From NCBI RefSeq assembly GCF_020829645.1, contig NZ_JAIVFS010000080.1:1-38019 (forward strand): DNA of 38,019 nt, given 5' to 3'. The notes beneath the pieces are model-generated. The model ran no database searches. It worked only from the letters and a program-made list of their open reading frames with translations, and was not told the origin of the DNA. Both the position numbers and the translations under genes were made by a program. This DNA comes from Nostoc mirabile CHAB5784. Its GTDB lineage: Bacteria; Cyanobacteriota; Cyanobacteriia; Cyanobacteriales; Nostocaceae. Positions 8,399 to 16,457 of the stretch are shown here, one piece after another (the first letter of the stretch is position 1; the number at the start of each line of letters is the position of its first letter).

Positions 8399-8438
8399 AC
8401 TGCCAGTTAGAAGTATTTCTAGCTGGCAGTATTTATTT
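8399..8438 (+). terminator. Rho-independent terminator after holB
   Basis: ACTGCCAGTTAGAA (8399-8412) pairs with TTCTAGCTGGCAGT (8417-8430), giving 14 pairs with one G-T wobble around a GTAT loop, then ATTTATTT. Confidence 0.8.
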
Positions 8439-8451
8439 ACACATAAGGAAT

Positions 8452-9126
8452 ATGAACCAGCAGCAAAGCTTATTCGATGTCGAAGAAACCATCCGTAACA
8501 GCAAAAGCCAAAAAGCTAGCGAAATTCTTACTCCTAGCACTAGAAAGATACTTCAATTACTAACCAGCCAAGGGATTAACAAAGTTGTAACAGCCAGTCT
8601 ACTTGATCTAGCAGGAGCAAGTCATGAAATTGTTCAATACATCGTCGGGCCAATTGTGACTCAGCAGAACGGCTGGCAACAGTCAATTCCATCGTGGGTA
8701 GGAAAAGCGATCGCAGTTGATAGATTAGATGCAGCGTTAAGAGAGATAGACAAGGGAGAAGTAGGTAAACTCGCCTCTAGCAGCGAAGTTGTTGCACTGA
8801 TGATGCCAATTGCTTTTGAAGTGCCGCTATCATCCGAATGGACAGATGTTTACCTCTGGGCAAGTCATGATGCCCTCGTCAGGCACAGACCTTTTGAGAA
8901 TTTCAAATACGATCAACTGTGGGAGAAGATTGGTACAACCCCAGTTCAGTATGAAAAAATCCGCTCTGATTATGAAACCCTAGCTGCTGATATCCGTTCT
9001 CGCATAGTCAAACACACGGCGAAAGAAGGGTGGGGTAAAAGGTCGTCAAATAAGAACAAACACCCTGTTAAAGCAACTACAACTGAAAGTAATATTCAGA
9101 TGGAGCAATTATCACTATTCTCATAA
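8452..9126 (+). CDS. Unknown protein with clamp-binding motifs at both ends
   Basis: 224 residues, family not recognised. QQSLF lies at residues 4-8, and the protein ends MEQLSLFS, with QLSLF at 9106-9120. Both fit the bacterial sliding-clamp-binding consensus QxxLF, and the second is the exact consensus. Between them are a helical segment (TPSTRKILQLLTSQGINKVVTASLLDLAGASHEIVQYIVGPIV), which could be a winged-helix-like fold, a central acidic/hydrophobic part, and a basic C-terminal linker (KEGWGKRSSNKNK). The ribosome binding site is AAGGA, 5 nt before the ATG. It follows the holB terminator and ends flush against the convergent lipoprotein gene. I infer that it is a clamp-tethered accessory factor such as a replication or repair adaptor, but its activity cannot be named. 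Confidence 0.8.
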   Translation: MNQQQSLFDVEETIRNSKSQKASEILTPSTRKILQLLTSQGINKVVTASLLDLAGASHEIVQYIVGPIVTQQNGWQQSIPSWVGKAIAVDRLDAALREIDKGEVGKLASSSEVVALMMPIAFEVPLSSEWTDVYLWASHDALVRHRPFENFKYDQLWEKIGTTPVQYEKIRSDYETLAADIRSRIVKHTAKEGWGKRSSNKNKHPVKATTTESNIQMEQLSLFS

Positions 9127-9825
9127 TTAATTTTCAGTCCTTTTTTCAACACTCTTTTCAAAGTCCTTCCTCTCCTTCTCTGTGAGAGGAGGTAGTTCTT
9201 CTTTATAGTAAAAATTACCTATTTTCTGACACTGATTGACATAAATTCGTCTTGCTGAATCACTCGCCCTCAAGTCCTGACGTAAAAGTAATTTAAACGA
9301 TTTTTCACGCTCTTTCAATTCCTTCACTGCCACAAGTATTTCTTGTGATACAGCAGGATTTTCATAAGTAGAAGAAAGTTCCTCACTTGATGAATAAATC
9401 TTTAGTTTATTGCCAGCAGGTTGAGTTAGAAGTCGCTGAGTGTTATACGAACGCCACAGACCTAACTTCTCACGCCGTAGTGACTCAATTTCAACTTCAC
9501 CAACTCGGTCTGGAGTACTGCGCCGCACGTAGACAAAACAACCTTTATCAGCTGCTATAGTCAAACTGACTTTCACACCATTACCATCAAAATAGAACAA
9601 GTCAATTAAGTCGTTCTCTGCATTAACTTCTCCAAGCTTCTCTTTATTTGATAAATCAGGCAACGCTTCTGGATTTAGCGATGGCGTAGCATTATTAATA
9701 TTAGCTGAGGATAATGATGGCGTAGGTGAAGAATTCGATTCTATAGCCGAGACTTTATCTTCTTTTTCTGGAGATGAACATCCAATCAGTAAGAGTAACA
9801 ATCCTATAAATAAGTAGTTTTTCAT
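9127..9825 (-). CDS. Predicted lipoprotein of unknown function
   Basis: The N-terminus is a lipoprotein signal peptide: MKNY, a run of leucine and isoleucine, then the lipobox LIGC. Mature protein would start with the lipid-modified cysteine (SSPEKEDK...). A Ser/Asn/Pro-rich linker follows, then a domain with VSLTIAADKGCFVYVRRS, a basic-acidic helix and a C-terminus rich in Lys/Glu. No family recognised. A start 10 codons upstream is possible, but the ATG at 9825 gives a proper short n-region. It is convergent with the 8452 gene with no gap. It lies downstream of the 392-residue gene, 41 nt away, and the two are probably co-transcribed. Confidence 0.75.
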   Translation of the reverse strand: MKNYLFIGLLLLLIGCSSPEKEDKVSAIESNSSPTPSLSSANINNATPSLNPEALPDLSNKEKLGEVNAENDLIDLFYFDGNGVKVSLTIAADKGCFVYVRRSTPDRVGEVEIESLRREKLGLWRSYNTQRLLTQPAGNKLKIYSSSEELSSTYENPAVSQEILVAVKELKEREKSFKLLLRQDLRASDSARRIYVNQCQKIGNFYYKEELPPLTEKERKDFEKSVEKRTEN

Positions 9826-9866
9826 AAAAATAAATTTGTATTTGTCAACTAACAATAAAATATTAA

Positions 9867-11045
9867 TTATTGCTTCCCACTCAACCGACCTGTTTGATAA
9901 AAATCACACAGGCTAGGGAAAGCTTTTTCTAAAAGCCAGTTGCGCCCAACTTCTGATTCAGGAATATTATAAGCAGCCATGTAATAACCACTTCTGTAAG
10001 CAGCTACACCTAAACAAGCTTGTAAGCTGGATATCGCCCGTGAAGAAGCTGGAATAGCCATCAAATCTTCCAAATGACTGGGATGATAATTTTGTCCTAC
10101 CAGCATGAAATAAACCAAAGTATGAACCAACCGTGATAAAACAACTGTTCGGTCTTGCCAACGTTCTAAATGAGACTCGATACAGAAGTAATCAGGTAAA
10201 TCAGCCACCTGAGATTCATCATCAAGGAATAAATCGCTCTGGCTTTCGATAAAACTGGAATCCAGACCTATAAACTGTTTCAGAAAAACAAGCGTTTTCC
10301 CCCAACGTTCCTGTCCCTCAGTTTCAGCAGAAAACGCACCTTCTGAATACTGCGAACCGTACTTCTGTTGGAGTTCGGCAACAGCCTCTTGATTGATATC
10401 ACCCTGCCAATCAGATTTAGTAAAAAACTCTTTTAAAATCTCTTGTAAATAAATGGGTGAAAACTCATTAACATCTGGAGATTCATCATCAAAATCATCT
10501 TCATAAGTATCAATAATAAATTTATCTAACTCGATTTCTAGCTCTTGCTTTCTATTAACTGGTAGTAATGATTTAGCGTCTTCTAACGATAGAGGAAAAT
10601 CTAAATAAGGATGACCTTTGGCTAAGTAAGAATCACCCAAATCTGCTAAAATTTCAAGCGCGATAGTCCTGACAAAATACTCATCTTGTGGATGCACGCA
10701 TACTCGGTCTAGTTCCTTATCCACTAGCATCATGGTAGTTGCCAGTAGGGCAAACCATGACGCATCGTGCAAACAAGTCGGTAAATCAGCAATTAAATCT
10801 ACTAACTTTAGTTCTAGGATTTCTCCCCAAACGCCTATCCTAGTTGTATTTGAAACATCACAAAAATGCTCTACATCTTCTCCAACAGATGTTTCTCCTA
10901 ACCAGGTAGGATTTTCTACCCGCAAAGGAAAGGAGTAGTCAGAAGTCAGCTGGTTTTGGCTATCCTCATCCGACTGTATCCACATCAAAGCCAAAAGCAT
11001 CAGCTTACAAATACTTACTCGCTTCAGGAGAAGATATTCAAGCAT
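9867..11045 (-). CDS. Unknown 392-residue protein
   Basis: Not recognised. It is acidic, with a stretch of Asp/Glu around residues 180-195 (DTYEDDFDDESPDV), several hydrophobic helices (LHDASWFALLATTMMLV; VHTLVYFMLVGQNY) and a C-terminal helical part (SSLQACLGVAAYRSGYYMAAYN). The hydrophobic N-terminal stretch (ICKLMLLALMWIQ) is too short and too polar-flanked to be a clear signal peptide. The start codon is only 9 nt from the end of the IS element, with no obvious ribosome binding site, so the native promoter has been displaced and expression may now depend on the IS. It is upstream of the lipoprotein gene on the same strand. Confidence 0.65.
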   Translation of the reverse strand: MLEYLLLKRVSICKLMLLALMWIQSDEDSQNQLTSDYSFPLRVENPTWLGETSVGEDVEHFCDVSNTTRIGVWGEILELKLVDLIADLPTCLHDASWFALLATTMMLVDKELDRVCVHPQDEYFVRTIALEILADLGDSYLAKGHPYLDFPLSLEDAKSLLPVNRKQELEIELDKFIIDTYEDDFDDESPDVNEFSPIYLQEILKEFFTKSDWQGDINQEAVAELQQKYGSQYSEGAFSAETEGQERWGKTLVFLKQFIGLDSSFIESQSDLFLDDESQVADLPDYFCIESHLERWQDRTVVLSRLVHTLVYFMLVGQNYHPSHLEDLMAIPASSRAISSLQACLGVAAYRSGYYMAAYNIPESEVGRNWLLEKAFPSLCDFYQTGRLSGKQ

Positions 11046-11073
11046 AAGTCATTAGACCTCTTGCAAAAGTCGC

Positions 11074-11484
11074 TCAGAAAGATTGGGTTTGGGGGAGAAG
11101 AAGCTCATAATTATAGAGAGCAGCAATCAAATTAAACCTCAAACTAAATCTTTTTCGACGATTTCTATAAGTAAGTGACAAAATTTTAAACACCTTCAAC
11201 TTTCGATGTACATGCTCACCTAAAACTCTAATTCTGGCTAATTCTTTATTACTCTTTTTATCTTCATAACTTAATTTACCTCCTCTAGGTTTCTTCTTGG
11301 GAATCCGACTGTTGCTATGTAGCTTTTGGATACCTTGATAACCTTTATCTCCTAAACACTCGATGTTTTCTCTCAACCTCACTTGACTATTTTTAAATAT
11401 ACGGAAATCATGCTCTCTACCCTTACCATGAGCGGTGCAGATGATTTCACCATTTGATTGGTCTACTACTAACTGTGACTTCAA
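11074..11484 (-). CDS. IS5-family transposase, second frame (catalytic C-terminal half)
   Basis: 136 residues with the second catalytic Asp (CLGDKGYQGI) and the final Glu (RVLGEHVHRKLK), typical of IS5 DDE transposases. Its ATG overlaps the stop of the first frame by 4 nt, but the homology reads through upstream by the -1 frame, so the full product spans 11074-11915. Confidence 0.88.
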   Translation of the reverse strand: MKSQLVVDQSNGEIICTAHGKGREHDFRIFKNSQVRLRENIECLGDKGYQGIQKLHSNSRIPKKKPRGGKLSYEDKKSNKELARIRVLGEHVHRKLKVFKILSLTYRNRRKRFSLRFNLIAALYNYELLLPQTQSF

Positions 11485-11915
11485 CGTATGTTGTTTCTTT
11501 TTACCACTGTAGAATTTTTTTTGTTTTTTTTAGGACGCTCAATCGGACTTTCTGTAACATCAATTACTACCACTTCTAACTGATAATTAGAAGTAGCTAA
11601 TTTTTTCTTCCCTGGAAGGGTGAATGTCCTAGATTTCATCAGCGTATCTTCTATTTTTCGGATAATTCGGTATGCCGTAGACTCGTTTACTCCCCACGAT
11701 TGACCAATATGAAAGTAAGTTCGGTATTCTCTCCAATATTCCAATGTCATCAACAATTGGTCTTCCAAGCAAAGCTTACCTGGTCGTCCTGTCTTTTGTT
11801 TTTGCTGACTGTGCGATCGCACTACCTCGAGCATTTGGTTAAAAGTATCCGGACGTACGCCACATAAGCGTTTAAAGTCTTCTGGCTTCAGACTTTTTAC
11901 CTGTTCGTAAGTCAT
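11481..11915 (-). CDS. IS5-family transposase, first frame (N-terminal half)
   Basis: 144 residues. An N-terminal helix-turn-helix-like region (GRPGKLCLEDQLLMTLEYWREY... WGVNESTAYRIIRKIE) binds the ends. The first catalytic Asp is in VVVIDVTESPIERP. The frame then runs into two A8 tracts (complement of 11515-11522 and 11524-11531) and becomes non-homologous (KNSTVVKRNNIR). A -1 slip on the second A tract read by the ribosome restores KKFYSGKKKQHTLKSQ, the normal continuation, and fuses it to the second frame. Confidence 0.88.
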   Translation of the reverse strand: MTYEQVKSLKPEDFKRLCGVRPDTFNQMLEVVRSHSQQKQKTGRPGKLCLEDQLLMTLEYWREYRTYFHIGQSWGVNESTAYRIIRKIEDTLMKSRTFTLPGKKKLATSNYQLEVVVIDVTESPIERPKKNKKNSTVVKRNNIR

Positions 11916-12158
11916 AGATGCTACCCAACTCTAACTTACTTCTCCCACGCATCTGGGACTTTTGCAAGAGGTCTATTATTTATAATTTTTAGATGCATAC
12001 CACGCTAATTGCGATACCACCATAGCACAGAGTAACTTGTCGTTCCCTAGTAAAAACCACAATACTGTGAGAAGCAGAGAAAAAATAACTCATAAGTATG
12101 AATAAAAAAGAATGTGGTTTAAATAAAACAACTCGTCAAAATAATAAATCCTGAAAGA

Positions 12159-12175
12159 ACTAATGCTGACGCAGC
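12159..12175 (+). promoter_or_regulatory. 17-nt shared upstream element, copy 1
   Basis: ACTAATGCTGACGCAGC is identical at 23201-23217. It lies 29 nt before the ssb start here and 31 nt before the 23249 gene there. A related version (ACTATAGCTGACGC, 22743-22756) precedes the 22799 gene. The constant position suggests a shared control site or leader. Confidence 0.6.
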
Positions 12176-12204
12176 AATAATAGAAATATATAAATCCTCG
12201 CGTT

Positions 12205-12588
12205 ATGAACTATATCAACAAAGTCATGCTGGTTGGCAGATGCGGACAAGAACCAGAACTCAAATATTTCGAGTCCGGCGCAGTTAAGGCTTCAATTTCT
12301 ATTGCGGTAAGACCACCCTACAGAAGTGAACAAGCCCTTTGGTTTGATTTAGTCGCCTGGGGAAATCAAGCAGAAGTGATTGGAAATTACGTTCGTAAAG
12401 GAACCCAAATTGCAATTACTGGCGAGTTTGGATTCGACCGTTGGGCAGATAAAAATTCTGGCACTATGCGGCAAAAACCCGTAATTACAATCAACGCTAT
12501 TGAATTGTTAGGTTCACCCCGTAAGGAAGAATCTACATCCACTTCTGCACCAAATGAAACACAGGCTGTAGCTAACGCAAATTTCTAG
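12205..12588 (+). CDS. ssb: Single-stranded DNA-binding protein
   Basis: OB-fold SSB that coats single-stranded DNA. It shows the family pattern MNYINKVMLVGRCGQEPELKYF, the WFDLVAWGNQAEVIGNYVRKG core and ITGEFGFDRW. 127 residues. The C-terminus is short and ends AVANANF: the acidic DDDIPF-like tip that recruits repair and replication partners is missing. The following gene encodes a protein that does carry such a tip. The pair lies downstream of the replication genes, separated from them by the IS element. Confidence 0.92.
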   Translation: MNYINKVMLVGRCGQEPELKYFESGAVKASISIAVRPPYRSEQALWFDLVAWGNQAEVIGNYVRKGTQIAITGEFGFDRWADKNSGTMRQKPVITINAIELLGSPRKEESTSTSAPNETQAVANANF

Positions 12589-12598
12589 GAAATTACAA

Positions 12599-12628
12599 AT
12601 CGCCTATGCACTATAAATCGTAGGCGAT
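12599..12628 (+). other. Stem-loop between ssb and the SSB-like gene
   Basis: ATCGCCTA (12599-12606) pairs with TAGGCGAT (12621-12628) around a 14-nt loop, without a T-run. It may modulate read-through between the two genes. Confidence 0.4.
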
Positions 12629-12661
12629 AAACCATCTAATCAATCTACAAATAAAACGAAC

Positions 12662-13081
12662 ATGATTCATAATACTGCAACTATCAATCTTAAGTCAGTG
12701 AACACTACCCACGACAAAGAAGGTTCCTTGATTGCCTTTGGGATCGCCGAATTCTACTACCGTTCCAAGGAGGGAATAGTTGCTGACGAGATGCCATTCC
12801 GTTCCAAGGGCGCACCCGCCGTCGTTATTAACGAGCAAGGGGAAGGCGTACACGGTACAGCAGAAGGATATCTCGATTTAATAGTAGATAACAGGGGTGA
12901 GTATAAAGAAAAGATTGCCACATTCGTGATCAGAAATTTTATATCAGCACAACCTATCAACGAACTTACTCAGGTTAGCAAAAACACTCAATCACCTGAA
13001 ACTCCCGATTTTGCCAAGGAACTACTCGAAGATAATGTTACTTCGACAGATGAAGACCTAGACGATGAACCTCCGTTCTAG
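12662..13081 (+). CDS. SSB-like protein with acidic C-terminal tip
   Basis: 139 residues. The N-terminal 100 residues are beta-rich (ATINLKSVNTTHDKEGSLIAFGIAEFYY... GYLDLIVDNRGEYKEKIATFVIRNFI), consistent with an OB-fold but not a canonical SSB. The C-terminus is a Ser/Thr/Pro/Glu-rich linker ending DEDLDDEPPF, which closely resembles the SSB partner-recruiting tip (DDDIPF). It follows ssb by 73 nt and is closed by a terminator. I infer that it works with or beside the tip-less SSB. An RPA-like or unrelated OB-fold function is possible. Confidence 0.7.
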   Translation: MIHNTATINLKSVNTTHDKEGSLIAFGIAEFYYRSKEGIVADEMPFRSKGAPAVVINEQGEGVHGTAEGYLDLIVDNRGEYKEKIATFVIRNFISAQPINELTQVSKNTQSPETPDFAKELLEDNVTSTDEDLDDEPPF

Positions 13082-13098
13082 TCCCAATTAACTGAATA

Positions 13099-13145
13099 AT
13101 GCTAGTGCAGACAGGCTTACTTGTTGACACTAGCATGATTTTTTA
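13099..13145 (+). terminator. Rho-independent terminator of the ssb pair
   Basis: ATGCTAGTG (13099-13107) pairs perfectly with CACTAGCAT (13128-13136), loop 20 nt, followed by GATTTTTT. Confidence 0.8.
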
Positions 13146-13481
13146 CAGAAATCTAGAATAAAAATCCACTGTTTGGTAGAATCGCTGACATGGATTACAA
13201 AATTGCTTCATTAACATCCCATATTGCCTAAACCAATAAATCCAATTTTCATTTCAACTACCTTTTTAGAATTGAATCTAAGTGCGATCGCAGTGCTTCA
13301 GTCCAACGGCGTTAGGTCGCAAAAACTTTTAAGTGACAAACGAGATAATCTCGTTCGTATTGCTTTAATCCAAAGCGCAAGGTTCCTCTTGCCGTGGATA
13401 AGAACGCTGCTTATCCACGGTGAGTTCTTCAAAGCGCAGCGATACACCCGTGGAGTTCGGGTGTGTTGAGCGCTCAAGACT
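13146..13481. repeat. Repeat-rich spacer with hairpins between the ssb pair and katG
   Basis: Contains a HIP1 site near 13283, an 11-bp perfect hairpin CCGTGGATAAG/CTTATCCACGG (13392-13420), a 7-bp hairpin ACACCCG/CGGGTGT (13444-13464) and the palindrome TTGAGCGCTCAA (13466-13477). The motif TGTGTTGAGCGC at 13462-13473 recurs on the other side of katG at 15850-15861. No T-runs, so these are interspersed repeats rather than terminators. No gene is supported. Confidence 0.6.
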
Positions 13482-15791
13482 TTAGCGGGTCTGTTCAGCG
13501 CCAACGTCGAAGCGATCAAGCATCATCACCTTGTTCCAGGCTGCGACGAAGTCCTTGACCATCCGCTCGTGACCGTCATCAGCGCCATAGACTTCAGCAA
13601 TCTGACGCAGTTCCGCATTCGAGCCGAAGATGAGATCGCAGCGGGTTGCGGTGAACTTCGCTGCACCGGTTTCGCGATCGCAGATATCAAAAAACATCTC
13701 GCGATGGTCAGCAGGCTTCCACTCGTAGTCCATACTTGTCAGGACACGGAAAAAGTCATTGGTCAAGACACCCGGTCGGTCAGTGAAGCTACCGTGCTTT
13801 GAATAGTCCCAATTCTGATCGAGCGCGCGAAGTCCGCCGACCAGAACCGTCCATTCGGGCGCGGTCAGCGTCAGGAGCTGCGCTCGATCCAGGAAGATAC
13901 GCTCCGGCTTCACCTTATAGCCAACTGCCTCATTGTGATAATTTCTGAAACCGTCCGAAACTGGCTTCAGAAAGTCAAAGCTTGCAACATCTGTCAGCTC
14001 CTGAGTCGTATCCATCCGCCCCGGAGTAAACGGGACGGCAACGGCAAGCCCAGCCTCTTGTGCAGCCTTCTCGATCGCAGCACAACCACCGAGGACGATC
14101 AGGTCTGCGATCGAGATTTTTTTGTTGCCCGACTGAGCGCCGTTAAAGTCCGCCTGAATGCGATCGAGGGTCGATAGCACCTCGCCGAGTTCCTGCGGGC
14201 GGTTCATTTCCCAGTCCTTCTGGGGATTGAGGCGAACGCGCGCCCCATTTGCACCGCCGCGCTTGTCGGAATGGCGGTGACTCGATGCCGCTGCCCAAGC
14301 GGCTGACACGAGCGCCGAAACCGAGAGTCCACTCGCTAAAATCTGATCCTTAAGCGACTTGATATCGGCGGCATCAACGACATCATGATCCAGTGCCGGA
14401 ATTGGATCTTGCCAGATCAGATCTTCCTCTGGGACTTCCGGACCAAGATAGCGCGTTTTCGGACCCATGTCTCGATGGATCAGCTTATACCAGGCGCGTG
14501 CGAACGCATCGCTGAAGTAATCGAAGTCCCCCAAGAAGCGCTGACAAATCTCGTGATAGGTCGAATCGACCTTCAACGCAATGTCCGAAGTCATCATCAT
14601 TAACGGGTGTTCAACCCCCAGCAGATGAGCATCCGGTGTCTTCGGCGCATCAGGATTGCTTGGCTTCCACTGAATCGCACCTACTGGACTCTTTGTTTGT
14701 TCCCAGTCGTACTTAAAAAGATTGGTTAGGTAACTATTGTCCCACTGGGTTGGGTTTGGAGTCCACGATCCTTCGATCCCGTTCGTCATCGTATATTCGG
14801 CAAACCCAGTGCCTTCAAGGTTCTGCCACCCCAAGCCCATAGCCTGAATCGGCGCGGCTTCCGGTGCTGGACCAATCTTGTCCGGCGAGACCATGCCATG
14901 ACTTTTGCCAAAGGCATGACCGCCTGCAATCAGCGCGACAGTCTCTTCGTCATTCATGCCCATCCGCGCAAACGTCTCGCGAATGTCTCGCGCCGAGCCA
15001 TAGGGGTCGCCCTCAGCGTTTGGACCCTCTGGATTGACGTAAATTAGCGCTTGGTGCGAAGCTGCTAGCGGGTTCTCAAGGTCGTAGTATTGCTCGTTCG
15101 GTTTCCCAACCCACCGAATCGTGCGAGTGACCATCTCATCAGGATGACCAGGGTGTTCCTTAACATCGTCAACCGAATCGCCGTTCCAGAATTCGGGTCC
15201 CCAGTATGTCGAGCGATCCGCCTCCCAGGCATCCATGCGACCGCCACCAAAACCGAAGGTCTTAAACCCCATGATTTCGAGCGCGCAGTTGCCCGTCAGA
15301 ACCATCAGATCAGCCCAGCTTAGTGCCGCACCATATTTCTGCTTGATGGGCCAGAGCAGCCGTCGTGATTTATCTGTGTTCCCATTATCCCACCACGAAT
15401 TGATGGGTGCGAAGCGTTGCATACCCTGACTCGCTCCACCACGACCGTCCGCGATCCGGTAGGTGCCTGCTGAGTGCCACGCCATGCGAATCATTTGAGG
15501 TCCATAATTCCCATAGTCGGCGGGCCACCAGTCCTTTGAATCGGTCAGCAGCGCTTTGATATCGCTCTTCAACTGTTCAAAGTCAAGCTTCGCGAAGGCT
15601 CCTTTGTAATCGAAATCTCGCAGTGGGTTAGCTTGGGGCAAATTTTGGTGAAGCAGTTCGACCTGAAGTCGGTTCGGCCACCAATCATCGACTTGCGGCT
15701 TGGAGCCGAGCGCGCCGCCAATGCGGGTTCCCCGGAAGGGACATTGTGCAGGAGGGGTGGCAGGGTTGTTGTTCATGGGGCTGTTATTCAT
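13482..15791 (-). CDS. katG: Bifunctional catalase-peroxidase
   Basis: Haem enzyme that destroys hydrogen peroxide (catalase) and oxidises donors (peroxidase). 769 residues, two-domain layout. The distal site is MIRMAWHSAGTYR (Arg, Trp, His). The Trp of this motif, the Tyr of LIYVNPEGP and the Met of ETFARMGMND form the Met-Tyr-Trp crosslink specific to KatG. The proximal haem ligand lies in LIAGGHAFGKSHG. The degenerate C-terminal domain is present (SALVSAAWAAASSHRHSDKRGGANGAR). Start at 15791 has a nearby AAGGA; a second Met five codons in is also possible. The gene is clearly GC-richer than the plasmid backbone and sits between short direct repeats, suggesting acquisition. It defends the cell against peroxide and is probably cytoplasmic. 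Confidence 0.97.
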   Translation of the reverse strand: MNNSPMNNNPATPPAQCPFRGTRIGGALGSKPQVDDWWPNRLQVELLHQNLPQANPLRDFDYKGAFAKLDFEQLKSDIKALLTDSKDWWPADYGNYGPQMIRMAWHSAGTYRIADGRGGASQGMQRFAPINSWWDNGNTDKSRRLLWPIKQKYGAALSWADLMVLTGNCALEIMGFKTFGFGGGRMDAWEADRSTYWGPEFWNGDSVDDVKEHPGHPDEMVTRTIRWVGKPNEQYYDLENPLAASHQALIYVNPEGPNAEGDPYGSARDIRETFARMGMNDEETVALIAGGHAFGKSHGMVSPDKIGPAPEAAPIQAMGLGWQNLEGTGFAEYTMTNGIEGSWTPNPTQWDNSYLTNLFKYDWEQTKSPVGAIQWKPSNPDAPKTPDAHLLGVEHPLMMMTSDIALKVDSTYHEICQRFLGDFDYFSDAFARAWYKLIHRDMGPKTRYLGPEVPEEDLIWQDPIPALDHDVVDAADIKSLKDQILASGLSVSALVSAAWAAASSHRHSDKRGGANGARVRLNPQKDWEMNRPQELGEVLSTLDRIQADFNGAQSGNKKISIADLIVLGGCAAIEKAAQEAGLAVAVPFTPGRMDTTQELTDVASFDFLKPVSDGFRNYHNEAVGYKVKPERIFLDRAQLLTLTAPEWTVLVGGLRALDQNWDYSKHGSFTDRPGVLTNDFFRVLTSMDYEWKPADHREMFFDICDRETGAAKFTATRCDLIFGSNAELRQIAEVYGADDGHERMVKDFVAAWNKVMMLDRFDVGAEQTR

Positions 15792-16415
15792 TCAGTTCAA
15801 TCCTTCTTCATTAAGTTCAATTCTCTCTAACAGTTTATGTTAGTCAAGCTGTGTTGAGCGCCGCCATTTGTGGCGGTTTGAACGGCAAGTGCCTTCATCG
15901 CTAAAGTTCTTGCAAGTGCTGAATGAGCTACCCTTTGCTAACCCCACCCCCCCTGCTACGATTATCATTTTTATTAACAGCTTTTTGAGTATTTTAGCTG
16001 ATTGACAAAATGCACTTTTTCTTAACAGGTCACGGGTGGTGCAGGTTTAAACATTTTCTTCTTAATCAAAAACCTAAAGCTTTGTCTAGCTATACTTTTC
16101 CCAGTATTAGTTTTTAATTTATAACAGGTTCAATTCTATAAAAAGTCAATGCAAACAAACTAATGAAAAATCAATATTTCTAAAACTCTCTCGTTTCTAA
16201 ACCACAGTGTAATGCAACTACTGTGTGGCAAATAGTCTGCATTTTTGATATTTTTGGCGGGTTTGTGATAAATTCGAGCGTAACTCTACTTTGAGTATGT
16301 TGACCTGAGCTTGGCTTGTTCTTTGTTCGTAATCCCGTAACACCTCGGGAATATAATACTTTCAATCTGGTAAGGGTTCCAGGGACGTGTGACAGTCAGT
16401 AAAGAATCGCATTCT
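15792..16415. other. Intergenic region between divergent katG and parA
   Basis: About 620 nt. Next to katG lie a repeated ATTGAACT, the hairpin CCGCCA/TGGCGG (15861-15876) and the TGTGTTGAGCGC motif. The middle is AT-rich. It must hold the promoters of both genes, but I cannot place them. No gene supported. Confidence 0.5.
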
Positions 16416-16455
16416 CTACTTAAGAACCCTATTACCTACTTAAGAACCTTATTAC
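16416..16455 (+). repeat. Two 20-bp tandem repeats just before parA
   Basis: Units 16416-16435 and 16436-16455 read CTACTTAAGAACCYTATTAC and differ at one position. They end 2 nt before the parA ATG. The position suggests an operator for ParA or ParB autoregulation, or a centromere-like site. Confidence 0.65.
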
Positions 16456-16457
16456 CT

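Larger units (their letters stand above)
11055..11973 (-). mobile_element. IS5-family insertion sequence, 919 bp
   Basis: The ends are perfect 17-bp inverted repeats starting GACCTCTTGCAAAAGTC (11055-11071, and its complement at 11957-11973), each flanked by TA, the expected target duplication. The element holds two overlapping frames for one DDE transposase joined by a probable -1 frameshift. Ends and frame are intact, so it may be mobile. Confidence 0.92.

Noticed and set aside
13224..13469. Open plus-strand frame of 81 codons before katG
   Set aside because: It is built from hairpins and a HIP1-bearing repeat, with no ribosome site and no protein-like conservation.
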